Below are positions 38,043 through 46,648 of a stretch of 64,000 bases of DNA, one piece after another. Where the stretch lies: assembly GCA_001769855.1 (NCBI GenBank), contig MEPP01000008.1, forward strand, positions 29,329 to 93,328, in the 5' to 3' direction. This stretch comes from Bdellovibrionales bacterium GWA2_49_15. GTDB taxonomy: Bacteria; Bdellovibrionota; Bacteriovoracia; Bacteriovoracales; Bacteriovoracaceae. Below the pieces are notes generated by a model that was not told where the DNA came from, made no database searches, and saw only the letters and a program-made list of their open reading frames with translations. Made by a program: the position numbers and the translations under genes. Numbering within the stretch: the stretch's first letter is position 1; every line of letters starts with the position of its first letter.

Positions 38043-38701
38043 TGCAGCTTGCTCACGACTAAAAAGGAATAGAAACTACCCAGGCCCAGGGCCAGCCATG
38101 GAAAGAGTCGCTCAAAGAGATTTTCATATTTGGAATGAATAAGCTTGCCCAACACCACTCCCGCCTGCATGCAAAAGGTTTGTGGAAGGGCGAAGGAGAG
38201 AAGAATAACACATCCAAGGGTGAATTTACCGGAGACGACGGCAGCGGCATAGGCCAGGTATAAAATATGGCAGGGCATGAGAGCGGTTAAAAAACCTCCC
38301 AACGCAAGCGGTAGCCTTTTATCCACGCGAAGAAAGCGTTGCCAAAATAGGGCGGTTATTTTGGTCGATTTCACTTTTCTGAAGGCGCGATAGCTCATGT
38401 AAAACATCATCAAGGCAGAAAGGAGGACTCCGTAGTTGATTTTTCCCATCGCCTGGTGACAGCACTCATGCTGAAGGAACTCAAAATAAGAACCGATCAC
38501 TCCCAGAATTCCCCCGGCGGTGGTGTAGCCTAAAACTCTCCCGGAATTAAACAGCAGCATGGACGATGTTGGGCGGGTCCGATTGTGAGTACAGACCATC
38601 AGATGCAATGGCCCGCACATTCCAAAGCAATGGAGAATCGCCAGCTGCCCCATGGTTAGGCCGGTGATAATGGCGAGGATCAGTGGTGAATTGTCAGACA
38701 T
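38039..38701 (-). CDS. SafE/TauE-like membrane protein for oxidase biogenesis
   Basis: A membrane protein of 220 residues with six to seven helices. The N-terminal LHCFGMCGPLHLM motif is typical of the SafE-like group often encoded with ccoI/ccoS and thought to help copper or haem handling in cytochrome oxidase assembly. It begins seven bases after the 50-residue gene and overlaps ccoI by four bases. It takes the place of CcoH in the operon order but is not homologous to it as far as I can see. Confidence 0.82.
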   Translation of the reverse strand: MSDNSPLILAIITGLTMGQLAILHCFGMCGPLHLMVCTHNRTRPTSSMLLFNSGRVLGYTTAGGILGVIGSYFEFLQHECCHQAMGKINYGVLLSALMMFYMSYRAFRKVKSTKITALFWQRFLRVDKRLPLALGGFLTALMPCHILYLAYAAAVVSGKFTLGCVILLSFALPQTFCMQAGVVLGKLIHSKYENLFERLFPWLALGLGSFYSFLVVSKLH

Positions 38702-38708
38702 AATAAAA

Positions 38709-38861
38709 CTATGGCGCGGTAATATGAGTGAAAAAATAAACCAAACAAATAATCGGTGTGATGATGCAGATAATGAGATTTAAGGGTCCGATATCCGCAT
38801 CTCCGACCTCTATGTCGATGGCCTCGATCATCTCTTCTTCCGTATTTTTATTCTCATTCAT
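38709..38861 (-). CDS. 50-residue single-helix protein in cbb3 operon (CcoQ-like position)
   Basis: A short frame from an ATG with GAGAGG upstream encodes 50 residues: an acidic N-terminus (NENKNTEEEMIEAID) and one transmembrane helix (LNLIICIITPIICLVYFF). It lies directly between ccoO and the SafE-like gene, with gaps of 10 and seven bases. CcoQ is also a small one-helix subunit encoded after ccoO, so it could fill that role, although the sequence does not clearly match CcoQ. Confidence 0.75.
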   Translation of the reverse strand: MNENKNTEEEMIEAIDIEVGDADIGPLNLIICIITPIICLVYFFTHITAP

Positions 38862-38871
38862 GGGGACCTCT

Positions 38872-39459
38872 CTAATTTTCGTAATCGTTTAAGGAAACAC
38901 CGTTCTTATCCTTTCTCCAATCCAGATTGCGGCCCAGAGTTTGAATGTAGGCGGTGAGATCTTTAATTTGCTCATCAGTCAGAAAGTTATAGGAGGGCAT
39001 GACCGAAGCATTTTGGTAAGGACCCCGGGCCTGATTAAATTTTTCGCCCATGTTGCGGGGATTTTTAAAATGGGCCCAATGCCACTCGGAGGAATACTTT
39101 CCTCCCACACGTGCCAAATCGGGCCCGGTTCTCTTGGTTCCTAAGAAGCTCGACCTGTCATTGACGTACTCCCATGAATTAGAGACGGGAGCATCCACCA
39201 TTTTCCACCCATAGCGCTTCTGATCGGAAGGCAGGGCCCTGATCTGCTGGGTGTGACAGTAAACGCAGCCCTCGGCCTTGTAGATGGCGATTCCCCGTAG
39301 CTCTTGCTCGGTATATTGGTGCACGGGATGATCCGTGCGATAGAGGTCCGCATCAATGAGTGGTGGCAAGATGGTCGTCAGGGACGCACCAATGGAGAAG
39401 ATGAAGAAGGCACCCAATCCAAGAAGAAGAAAGTTTTTTTCAAATTTAGATATTTTCAT
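38872..39459 (-). CDS. ccoO: cbb3 oxidase monohaem subunit CcoO
   Basis: A protein of 195 residues with one N-terminal membrane helix (about 11-33) and a periplasmic cytochrome c domain with CVYCH (65-69). DLARVGGKYSSEWHWAHFKNPR and the Met in SVMPSYNF are typical of CcoO. It passes electrons to the haem b-b3/CuB centre of CcoN. It overlaps ccoN by four bases (ATGA). Confidence 0.95.
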   Translation of the reverse strand: MKISKFEKNFLLLGLGAFFIFSIGASLTTILPPLIDADLYRTDHPVHQYTEQELRGIAIYKAEGCVYCHTQQIRALPSDQKRYGWKMVDAPVSNSWEYVNDRSSFLGTKRTGPDLARVGGKYSSEWHWAHFKNPRNMGEKFNQARGPYQNASVMPSYNFLTDEQIKDLTAYIQTLGRNLDWRKDKNGVSLNDYEN

Positions 39460-40817
39460 AACTCGCCCTCTTTGACCGCAAGTGGTTTGCCTTTGCCGGC
39501 CAAGGTCTCAACAATATTGTAAAGAAACAGCAGAACAGAGATAAGGATCAAACTTCCCGAGGCAAACCGTGCGATATGGGAATGTTTTAAGGGTTCGAGG
39601 GCCTCCAAAAAGGTGATCTCCGGATTTAACCAGGCAAGCCCCTGTTGAATGCCACCGATCCAGAGAACAGCAAAGAATGGAATACTACTTATGGTCATGA
39701 GCCAGAAGTGGAGATCGCCGAGTTTTTTGGAAAAGAGTTCTGTCCCCATCAATCGGGGAATGATGTAGTACACACCTGCCATGGAGAAGAAGCTAAAGGC
39801 CCCAAACACCGCCATGTGAGCGTGTCCCACAACCCAGTCAGTTTTTGAGACGACGACATTGACGGCCCTGATGGCCTGAAAAGGTCCTTGCAGACAGGTC
39901 AGAAGATAATACATGGTTCCCATGAAGAGCAGCTTGGGCACGGGCCCATTGGTTCGGTTTGCTTTCGGGGCCGAGCGGTAGGTACCCACAAAATTTGTGA
40001 TGACCGCGGCGACGGGAATAATCAATCCCCAGGAGCAAATAATGGCCACGGTTTGCAGCCAGTAGCTGATCGGCCCATGGATCATGTGATGGGCCCCGGT
40101 CCAAACATACACAAACGAGATCACCCAAAATCCCACCAAGCTGAGCTTGTGGGAGTACAAAGGAGTGTTTAAAGATTTTGGAATCAGGTAGTAGGCCATG
40201 GCCACACCAATCGGGGTAAAAATAAGCCCCACCACATTGTGGACATAAAACCATTGCAGGTTGGCCTGGTTGATTCCCGCCATGAAGGGCATCTGAGTTA
40301 TCATATTGCCGGAAATGTAAACAAAGGTAGTCCAGATCACGGCTCCGGTTATATACCAGACGCTGACGTAGAACTGTTTTACTTTCCGTCTCAGGATGGT
40401 GCCAAAAATGTTAATGCCAAACAGCACCCAGCAGACGGCAATCATGTAATCATAAGGAGCGGGGATTTCCCCATACTCGATATTTTTCATACCACCATTC
40501 AAGATGGAGATACTGCCTCCCAGCACCGCCACATTGTAGAGAACTCCCATGGCCACTCCGGTTTTTTCACACAACAGGGTGGTGTTGAGGAGGCGGGGAA
40601 GGATGAAAAGAGTGATTCCAATTCCCGACTGCAACAGCCAGCCGAAGAGAATGAGGTTGGTATGGAGCACTCTGATCTTTCCGTAGGAGAGGAGGGCAAA
40701 ATCACCGATGGTAGGCCAGATCAACTTCAAGGCCACGACAATCCCCATGGTCATTCCCAAGACGAGATAGAGCATCGAGCAGAGAATAATAAATTTCGCC
40801 GCAGAATCTTTTTTCAT
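39456..40817 (-). CDS. ccoN: cbb3 oxidase catalytic subunit CcoN
   Basis: A membrane protein of 453 residues with about 12 helices. CcoN motifs include VLHTNLILFGWL (haem ligand His), YVHNVVGLIFTPIGVAMAYY, VWTGAHHMIHGPI (CuB His pair) and WVVGHAHMAVFGAF (haem ligands). It reduces oxygen to water with high affinity and pumps protons. Its ATG overlaps the stop of the heptahaem gene (TAATG), so oxidase and cytochrome synthesis are coupled. No ccoP follows. Confidence 0.96.
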   Translation of the reverse strand: MKKDSAAKFIILCSMLYLVLGMTMGIVVALKLIWPTIGDFALLSYGKIRVLHTNLILFGWLLQSGIGITLFILPRLLNTTLLCEKTGVAMGVLYNVAVLGGSISILNGGMKNIEYGEIPAPYDYMIAVCWVLFGINIFGTILRRKVKQFYVSVWYITGAVIWTTFVYISGNMITQMPFMAGINQANLQWFYVHNVVGLIFTPIGVAMAYYLIPKSLNTPLYSHKLSLVGFWVISFVYVWTGAHHMIHGPISYWLQTVAIICSWGLIIPVAAVITNFVGTYRSAPKANRTNGPVPKLLFMGTMYYLLTCLQGPFQAIRAVNVVVSKTDWVVGHAHMAVFGAFSFFSMAGVYYIIPRLMGTELFSKKLGDLHFWLMTISSIPFFAVLWIGGIQQGLAWLNPEITFLEALEPLKHSHIARFASGSLILISVLLFLYNIVETLAGKGKPLAVKEGEL

Positions 40818-42583
40818 TATTGTTTCCCGGTATGTTGAAGATTTCTAATAAACGCCACCAGATCAAGCAGCGTCTGATCAGTAAAGTGGTCGTGGGAAGG
40901 CATGGACGTTCCCGGAACCCCAAGGAGAATTGAATCATAGATACGATTATCAGTCAGATAGGCTTGGGTAAAAAAGTTTTTGTTCAAAAGATTGCGTGGA
41001 AGTGGATGCACCAGATAGTAAGCGTTAGGTCCCTTGCCGTTGGCCAACTTGCCATGGCAGGAGGTACAAAATTTTTGAAAGGTCACGTTCCCTCTTTCCA
41101 CATCACCTTTCACCAAGAGGCGTTCAGGGTTGCGACGATCAGTGGCTCCAATGACCGGCAGTGGCGGAGCCGGCCGACGAATTCGCACCTTCTGCCCCAC
41201 GGTCTCCTGATCAATAAAATCAATAATGCGTTCAACTTCTGCATCGCTTAAGACGGCCTTCCAGGGAGGCATGGCCGTACCAATCACTCCATTTTGAATT
41301 GATTGCTTGAAGCGCTCGCGATAAGTTGCCACAAACTGGTAGCGGGAAAAATCCCGAGGAAGTGGATCGAGCATAATCGACACCGGCCCTCGCCCATTTA
41401 GGTTTTCGCCATGGCAGCTGGCGCAGTAGCTCATGAAAAGTTTTTTGCCGGTCAGCTCCTGGGCCCCACCCTTCATGGAATACTTCAACGAGCCCAAGAA
41501 GAGAGTCAAACTTTCAATCTCTGGCCCGCTCAGGAGCGCAAAGGATGGCATGTTGGTATCAGGGGTGTCATTTTTAGGATTTTTTAAATGTTCCACAATA
41601 TATTGTTTGCCTCTGGCCCGCATATCGTAGGTCAGGTCGGGAGCGCTCAGTCCGCCCCTCAAGGTTCCGTCATCTTCCCTAAAGCTATGACAGTTGATAC
41701 AGCCGCCTTTGGTGGGAAGATTATTAATCGGCTCACCAAAAAAGATTTTCCGCCCTAGCTGCGCGGTTGGCGTGTCAACGGTGGCATAGATCAATTGGCT
41801 TGAGGAGTAACCAACAGGTGCCTTTTTGGCATCCCGGAGTCGATTTTTTCTTTGCCCCTTAAGAAAAATTGCCAAGGCCTCCACATCCTTTTGATCCTTG
41901 TCATGCACCCAAGCGAACTTGGGCATTTTAGAAATAGGAGTATTGGCGGTGGGTTCAACAATCGATTCTTTGAGGTACGCGAGCGAAAATTTACCACCGG
42001 CGTCCGTAAGGTCAGGAGCACTTTTTCCAGCGGAGATGCCATCAATGGTGTGACAGGCCCAACAGGCCCTTTCCACAAACAGCTTTCTGCCTAAATTATA
42101 AGCAGGGGCACCGGGAATATCGTTGCCGCCGGCGGCATGACATTTGCCACAGCTCGACTGAGCATTCTTGCCCGCAATTAAGGGTGCCGGCCAATCGTGG
42201 AATTCTCCGTGGGCGTCCTTCTTTTCAAGTCCGCGCCCATTGCCATCATGACAAACCACACAGCCCATTTTATTAAAGTCATGGGCCTCGGTTGTCGCGC
42301 CGGCCGCGACGGGCGGATGTGTTTTAAGCGGTTGGGGAAAATTCGCCGCCCCTTTATTCTTCGAACCAAGATGGCACGTAGTACAGCGATCAATCAGCAC
42401 TCCACTTCCAGTGTCCACATTCAACTGCTGAATCTCGATCTGAAAATCTTTGACACCATTAAGTTGATAATACTGTTTTTGGAAAGCGGCGTATTCTGGA
42501 ACAAAATTTCCGGCCACGGAGTACATAACGATGGCCAGAGTCACTACGGTGAGAATGAATAATAAGCGATAATCTTTAATCAT
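40817..42583 (-). CDS. heptahaem membrane-anchored cytochrome c
   Basis: A protein of 588 residues with an N-terminal anchor (8-25). Seven CxxCH sites are present: residues 67-71, 108-112, 145-149, 174-178, 295-299, 387-391 and 506-510. The first three form a multihaem region; each of the last four lies in a monohaem cytochrome c-like domain with a likely Met ligand (Met220, 345, 438, 561). It is encoded between cytochrome b and CcoN with almost no spacing, where c1 or CcoP would be expected. It probably carries electrons from the Rieske protein to the oxidase. Confidence 0.9.
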   Translation of the reverse strand: MIKDYRLLFILTVVTLAIVMYSVAGNFVPEYAAFQKQYYQLNGVKDFQIEIQQLNVDTGSGVLIDRCTTCHLGSKNKGAANFPQPLKTHPPVAAGATTEAHDFNKMGCVVCHDGNGRGLEKKDAHGEFHDWPAPLIAGKNAQSSCGKCHAAGGNDIPGAPAYNLGRKLFVERACWACHTIDGISAGKSAPDLTDAGGKFSLAYLKESIVEPTANTPISKMPKFAWVHDKDQKDVEALAIFLKGQRKNRLRDAKKAPVGYSSSQLIYATVDTPTAQLGRKIFFGEPINNLPTKGGCINCHSFREDDGTLRGGLSAPDLTYDMRARGKQYIVEHLKNPKNDTPDTNMPSFALLSGPEIESLTLFLGSLKYSMKGGAQELTGKKLFMSYCASCHGENLNGRGPVSIMLDPLPRDFSRYQFVATYRERFKQSIQNGVIGTAMPPWKAVLSDAEVERIIDFIDQETVGQKVRIRRPAPPLPVIGATDRRNPERLLVKGDVERGNVTFQKFCTSCHGKLANGKGPNAYYLVHPLPRNLLNKNFFTQAYLTDNRIYDSILLGVPGTSMPSHDHFTDQTLLDLVAFIRNLQHTGKQ

Positions 42584-42584
42584 G

Positions 42585-43937
42585 TTAATGCCCTCCCGAA
42601 ACTGGCACGTCCCAGGGATAGATAAAGGCCCAGTTGGGACCTCGGAAAAAGGTTCCGATGATAATGAGTATCAACATGGAAATAAAGATGGTGAGAAACA
42701 GACTGTTCTCCAAAATACGTTGACGGTGAAACCAGACTCCCCCCACGATCTTGCGCTGGATATTAAACATGGTCTCGATAAACATCTCGATATAAGGGGC
42801 GGCGGTGACCAGGCCGACCAGGATTCCGGGAATCGCCACTCCTCCTATAAAACCATGATAGCTGACGAGTTCCTGCAGACCCAAAAAGTACCAGGGGGCC
42901 TTGGACGGGTTGGTGGGATGATTGGGATCGGCGGGTGCCTCCAGAGCGGCATTGAACAAGACAGAGACAATGACCATGACTGCGAGAACCAACATAAAGA
43001 GAATAAGTTCACGGGTGATTAACTTCGGCCAGGCGAAAACCATCTGATCGACCTCTTCGTTCACCTTGGGCGCATTATCCTTGACCAGCTCCACCAGTTT
43101 GTACGAGCGGGCGCTTTTAAAAACGGAGTTATTTTTCACGGTCCCAAATTCAGAATGGGGAATGAGTTTCTCATGCTTGGTATCTGCGGGGCGTGCCAGA
43201 CCGCCGTCTTTACGGATGCGGAAAAAGTGAAGCGCGATCACAATGCTGATTACAAAAGGAAGGATGGCAACATGGAGCACATAGAAACGCAGTAAGGCCT
43301 CCTGGCCGACCTCATTATCTCCCAAGAGAAGGCCGCGGATGATGTCACCTCCGGGAGCGATCTTGGCAATTTCAGTCCCGACCTTAACGCCCCAGTAGGC
43401 CAGCTGATCCCAGGGCAGCAGATATCCGGTATAAGAAAGCAGAATGGTGAGAAGTCCCAAAATGCATCCAAGCACCCAGTTAAACTCCCTGCCGTTTCGG
43501 TAGGAGCCTGTGAGAAAAGTTCTCAGCATGTGCAAGGCCACGATGGCGCACATGGCGTGGGCACCCCAGCGATGCATGTTACGAATAAATGTCCCCCAGA
43601 AAACGTTGCTGCGCAAATTGAGCATTCGCTGATAGGCATCGGGAAAGCCATCTGGGCCGACAATGGTCGAGGGAACGTAATGAAACATAATCAAAAGACC
43701 GGAGACAATCAGAATAAAGAAAAGAACAAAAGCAATAACACCTAAACCCAAGGTACTCTTGAACATGAGCGATCGGCGATGCACTTTCACCGGATGGATA
43801 TGGAGAAAGAGGTTGCTGAAGATAATTTTCGATTTGGTCAGACCGCTTTGATCGAAACCATGACGGATGATTGTTTTATAAACGCGCTCACCAAAGGTCA
43901 GCAGCTTCTTTTTAATCTCGTCGATCTTGATGTCCAT
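42585..43937 (-). CDS. bc-type complex cytochrome b
   Basis: A protein of 450 residues that covers both the four-helix core and the C-terminal helices. Haem b ligands are His122 and His136 on helix B and His222 and His237 on helix D (15 apart, as in b6f-type). The quinol-oxidation motif is APWY (347-350) instead of PEWY, which is found in many menaquinol-oxidising complexes. It transfers electrons from quinol to the Rieske protein and builds a proton gradient. Rieske is encoded 15 bases upstream. Confidence 0.92.
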   Translation of the reverse strand: MDIKIDEIKKKLLTFGERVYKTIIRHGFDQSGLTKSKIIFSNLFLHIHPVKVHRRSLMFKSTLGLGVIAFVLFFILIVSGLLIMFHYVPSTIVGPDGFPDAYQRMLNLRSNVFWGTFIRNMHRWGAHAMCAIVALHMLRTFLTGSYRNGREFNWVLGCILGLLTILLSYTGYLLPWDQLAYWGVKVGTEIAKIAPGGDIIRGLLLGDNEVGQEALLRFYVLHVAILPFVISIVIALHFFRIRKDGGLARPADTKHEKLIPHSEFGTVKNNSVFKSARSYKLVELVKDNAPKVNEEVDQMVFAWPKLITRELILFMLVLAVMVIVSVLFNAALEAPADPNHPTNPSKAPWYFLGLQELVSYHGFIGGVAIPGILVGLVTAAPYIEMFIETMFNIQRKIVGGVWFHRQRILENSLFLTIFISMLILIIIGTFFRGPNWAFIYPWDVPVSGGH

Positions 43938-43952
43938 GATTTACCCCGAAAT

Positions 43953-44435
43953 TCAGATTTTATAGTAAGTATTTTCGTCGACTCGCGAGCTGGTATCGAT
44001 CTCCACTTCGTTGCCAGGCAGAACCTTGACCGTATGCCATGCCAATGTTTGAGGGGCCGGACCGCCCACCACCACTCCTTCAGAGTCATATTGGGAACCA
44101 TGACAGGGACATTGAAAACCAGTGGCAACCCTGGCAACCGTGCATCCCAGATGGGTGCAAACCAAGGAGATAACCCCCAGCTCATGATCCGATTTTCGAA
44201 TCAGCATGACCTTCTGATCGGGAAAAACCAGGCCATCGCCAACTTCTGGAAGAGCACTTGCTTCCAAACGAAACTTGGAGGCAATGCCGTAAGAGACCAC
44301 CGGCATAAGATAGCGGTAGATGGCCCCGGTCGAGGCCAGTGCCGCAATTCCCAGGCAGCTTGCGGCCGATCCCAGGACCAAAAACTCGCGCCGGTTGATG
44401 TTACTAAGTTCATCTGTTTTCATTGTTTCACTCAT
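43953..44435 (-). CDS. Rieske iron-sulfur protein
   Basis: The ATG at 44435 gives 160 residues; a longer frame would run into ccoS and the flavoprotein gene. A Tat-like signal/anchor ([16 protein letters not shown], with the twin Arg at 15-16) precedes the Rieske domain with CTHLGC (93-98) and CPCHGS (109-114), all [2Fe-2S] ligands present. It is the electron exit of the bc complex. Confidence 0.93.
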   Translation of the reverse strand: MSETMKTDELSNINRREFLVLGSAASCLGIAALASTGAIYRYLMPVVSYGIASKFRLEASALPEVGDGLVFPDQKVMLIRKSDHELGVISLVCTHLGCTVARVATGFQCPCHGSQYDSEGVVVGGPAPQTLAWHTVKVLPGNEVEIDTSSRVDENTYYKI

Positions 44436-44455
44436 GCTTCCACACTTTCTATGGG

Positions 44456-44602
44456 TTAATCTTTTGGTTCCCTGAAAAGAATATATTTGGCTTCTTCCAC
44501 ATCGGTGAACTGCCCGTCCTTGACCGCCCAGCAAAAGAGCAGCAGAAAGAGCAATCCCAGCAGCAAGGCGAGCGCGATGGGAATGATAATCAACGTATTC
44601 AC
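44456..44602 (-). CDS. ccoS: cbb3 oxidase assembly protein CcoS
   Basis: A 48-residue protein starting at GTG 44602 with GGAGG upstream; a longer frame from 44698 lies inside the flavoprotein gene. The sequence [20 protein letters not shown] followed by [18 protein letters not shown] is a typical CcoS. CcoS is needed to put haem b and CuB into CcoN. The GTG overlaps the flavoprotein stop (GTGA). Unusually, it sits before the Rieske gene, far from ccoI. Confidence 0.92.
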   Translation of the reverse strand: MNTLIIIPIALALLLGLLFLLLFCWAVKDGQFTDVEEAKYILFREPKD

Positions 44603-46416
44603 AGTCGGGCCTCCACATAGGTATCCACAAAGGAATTTGCGGACATTTTGCAGGCCCCGGTGGGACATTTTATGGCACACATTCCACAGCGAATGCACTT
44701 GAGTGGATCAAACAACATAGCCGACGCTGATTGAATGTCTTCTTCTTTATCGCCAAACTCCATGACAGCGAGCTTTTTTACATCCTCGCCGTATTCAAGC
44801 TGATCCAGCGTCTTCATGCTCAAACAGTAAGATGGGCAGACATCCACGCAGCCGCCACAGAGAATGCAGATATTGCCTTCAAAGGTCGGATGGATGTGAC
44901 AGGCCAGGCATCGTTCGCTCTGACCGCAGGCCTCATGATTGGTATATTCAACCGTGGTATTTTTTTCAGGTTCCTTGGCAGGATTCACCGGTAGCTCATC
45001 GCGGTTCTTGCGCTTAATATTCAGATAATCAGCGCTGCGCTCATAATCTTCAATTTCGGTAAATGAGAGTAAGCGTTTCTTTTCCTGGCGCGCGGTCTTG
45101 GTCAGGAAGGAATCAATCGACAAGGCGGCAAAGCTACCGGAGGCCACCGCATTAATAAAGAGCTTCGGCCCATAGGCCACGTCGCCGCTCGTGAAAACTC
45201 CCGGGACCGAGGTTTGAAGAGTCACCGGATCGTGCTCAATAGTTCCCATGCGCGTGATCTTCACGCCGCTATTTTCTAAAAATTTAAGGTCACTACCTTG
45301 GCCCACGGCCATAAAAATATCGTCACCCTCAACAAGTCTCTTTTCCTCAAAATACTCGGGCGCAAAGCGACCGTTGGCATCGAGCACGCGTTTCACCTTT
45401 TGAACCATCAGGCCCTTCAGCTTGCCGTTTTCGATCACAATTTCAGCCGGTCCCCATCCGTCGTTAATGATCACGCCCTCGCGCCGTCCGCCTTCTCTTT
45501 CGTCGGCCGAGCCCCGCATCTCACCCAGGGCCTCTCTTTCGAGACAGCAGAGTTCGACGTGGGGTGCATTGGAGCGAAGGGCAGAACGGGCCACATCAAA
45601 GGCCACATCCCCTCCGCCGATGACAATAGAGCGTCGTCCGGTCAGATTCCAAGGAGTGCCAATGTTGAAATCAAGCAGAAACTTGAGCCCCGAATGAATG
45701 TTGGGATTATCTGAGTTGGGCATGGGAAGAATTTTGCCCACCGCTAGCCCGACCGCAATCAAAACCGCATCGTACTGGGCCACCAGTTCCTGAAAGGAAA
45801 TATTCACACCAACATCCTGATTGTGTCTCACCTCGATGTGAGGGAACTGCAGGATCGAATCGATCTCGGCCTGAACAACCGGGCGCGAAAGTCGATTTTT
45901 CGGAACACCCTGAATGAGCATTCCCCCACTTTTGGGGTGCCTTTCAAAGATAGTCGAGGCGTGACCGAGCCGGGCCAGATCGTGGGCACAGGTGTAGCCA
46001 GCGCAGCCGCCGCCGATGATGGCGACTTTTTTTCCAGTCAATTTAGGAGTGAGGCTGCCCCTTACGGTGGAATATGTGAGAGGGGTTTTTAAATCGCCGG
46101 TCTCGGGGCCGTGTTTCTGGGTCAAAAAGCCCTTCATGTTGCGGATAGAGAGGGTTTCGTCCACATCTTTTCGGCGGCAGGTCGCTTCACACGGAGCGCC
46201 GCAAACCTTTCCGCAAATCGAGGCAAAGGGGTTGGTAGCACGGGAAATGGCATATCCCTCCCGGAAATCTCCCTTCGCCGCAGCCAAGAGATATCCTCGA
46301 CAATCGGTTTTTACCGGACATCCGGTTCGACACTCGACCTCGTCTTCATAATAGTTCGCATCCGGAAGCGTGACCGAATATTTTGACGAATCGCCAAGTG
46401 ACAAAGAAACCTCCAA
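44599..46416 (-). CDS. GltD-like flavoprotein with C-terminal 4Fe-4S domain
   Basis: A protein of 605 residues in three parts. The N-terminus has a GltD-type Cys cluster ([24 protein letters not shown]). The centre has FAD ([18 protein letters not shown]) and NAD(P) ([17 protein letters not shown]) binding folds. The C-terminus has several Cys clusters including [12 protein letters not shown] and [12 protein letters not shown], the latter typical of ferredoxins. This fits an NAD(P)H:acceptor oxidoreductase that can pass electrons to iron-sulfur centres. It begins the respiratory operon, so it may feed electrons to quinone or the bc complex, although glutamate synthesis cannot be excluded. Confidence 0.85.
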   Translation of the reverse strand: MEVSLSLGDSSKYSVTLPDANYYEDEVECRTGCPVKTDCRGYLLAAAKGDFREGYAISRATNPFASICGKVCGAPCEATCRRKDVDETLSIRNMKGFLTQKHGPETGDLKTPLTYSTVRGSLTPKLTGKKVAIIGGGCAGYTCAHDLARLGHASTIFERHPKSGGMLIQGVPKNRLSRPVVQAEIDSILQFPHIEVRHNQDVGVNISFQELVAQYDAVLIAVGLAVGKILPMPNSDNPNIHSGLKFLLDFNIGTPWNLTGRRSIVIGGGDVAFDVARSALRSNAPHVELCCLEREALGEMRGSADEREGGRREGVIINDGWGPAEIVIENGKLKGLMVQKVKRVLDANGRFAPEYFEEKRLVEGDDIFMAVGQGSDLKFLENSGVKITRMGTIEHDPVTLQTSVPGVFTSGDVAYGPKLFINAVASGSFAALSIDSFLTKTARQEKKRLLSFTEIEDYERSADYLNIKRKNRDELPVNPAKEPEKNTTVEYTNHEACGQSERCLACHIHPTFEGNICILCGGCVDVCPSYCLSMKTLDQLEYGEDVKKLAVMEFGDKEEDIQSASAMLFDPLKCIRCGMCAIKCPTGACKMSANSFVDTYVEARL

Positions 46417-46445
46417 AAGTGCTAGAGATGCATAATATTATTACG

Positions 46446-46508
46446 GTTGTGATCCTACAACAAAAGAGTATGCATCTGTGTATAACTAGAAAGATTTAAA
46501 TCTTCTAG
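46446..46508. promoter_or_regulatory. inverted repeats between respiratory operon and HD-GYP gene
   Basis: This intergenic region holds GTTGT-N6-ACAAC (46446-46461), and a 14-base perfect palindrome AAGATTTAAATCTT (46491-46504) flanked by CTAG on both sides (46487-46508). Either could bind a regulator of the long respiratory operon starting at 46416 or of the gene at 46649. No FNR box (TTGAT-N4-ATCAA) is visible. Confidence 0.35.
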
Positions 46509-46648
46509 AAAGAAAGTTTGACGCAAACATAGTCAAAATTTAGACAAGAATAACACTTTGGATGAAAATGCTCGGAAACTGCTTTTTTTTACCATTGCGC
46601 GATAAACGCGTAAATCGAGTATACTTTCAGCATGAAAAGAAGCATGAA

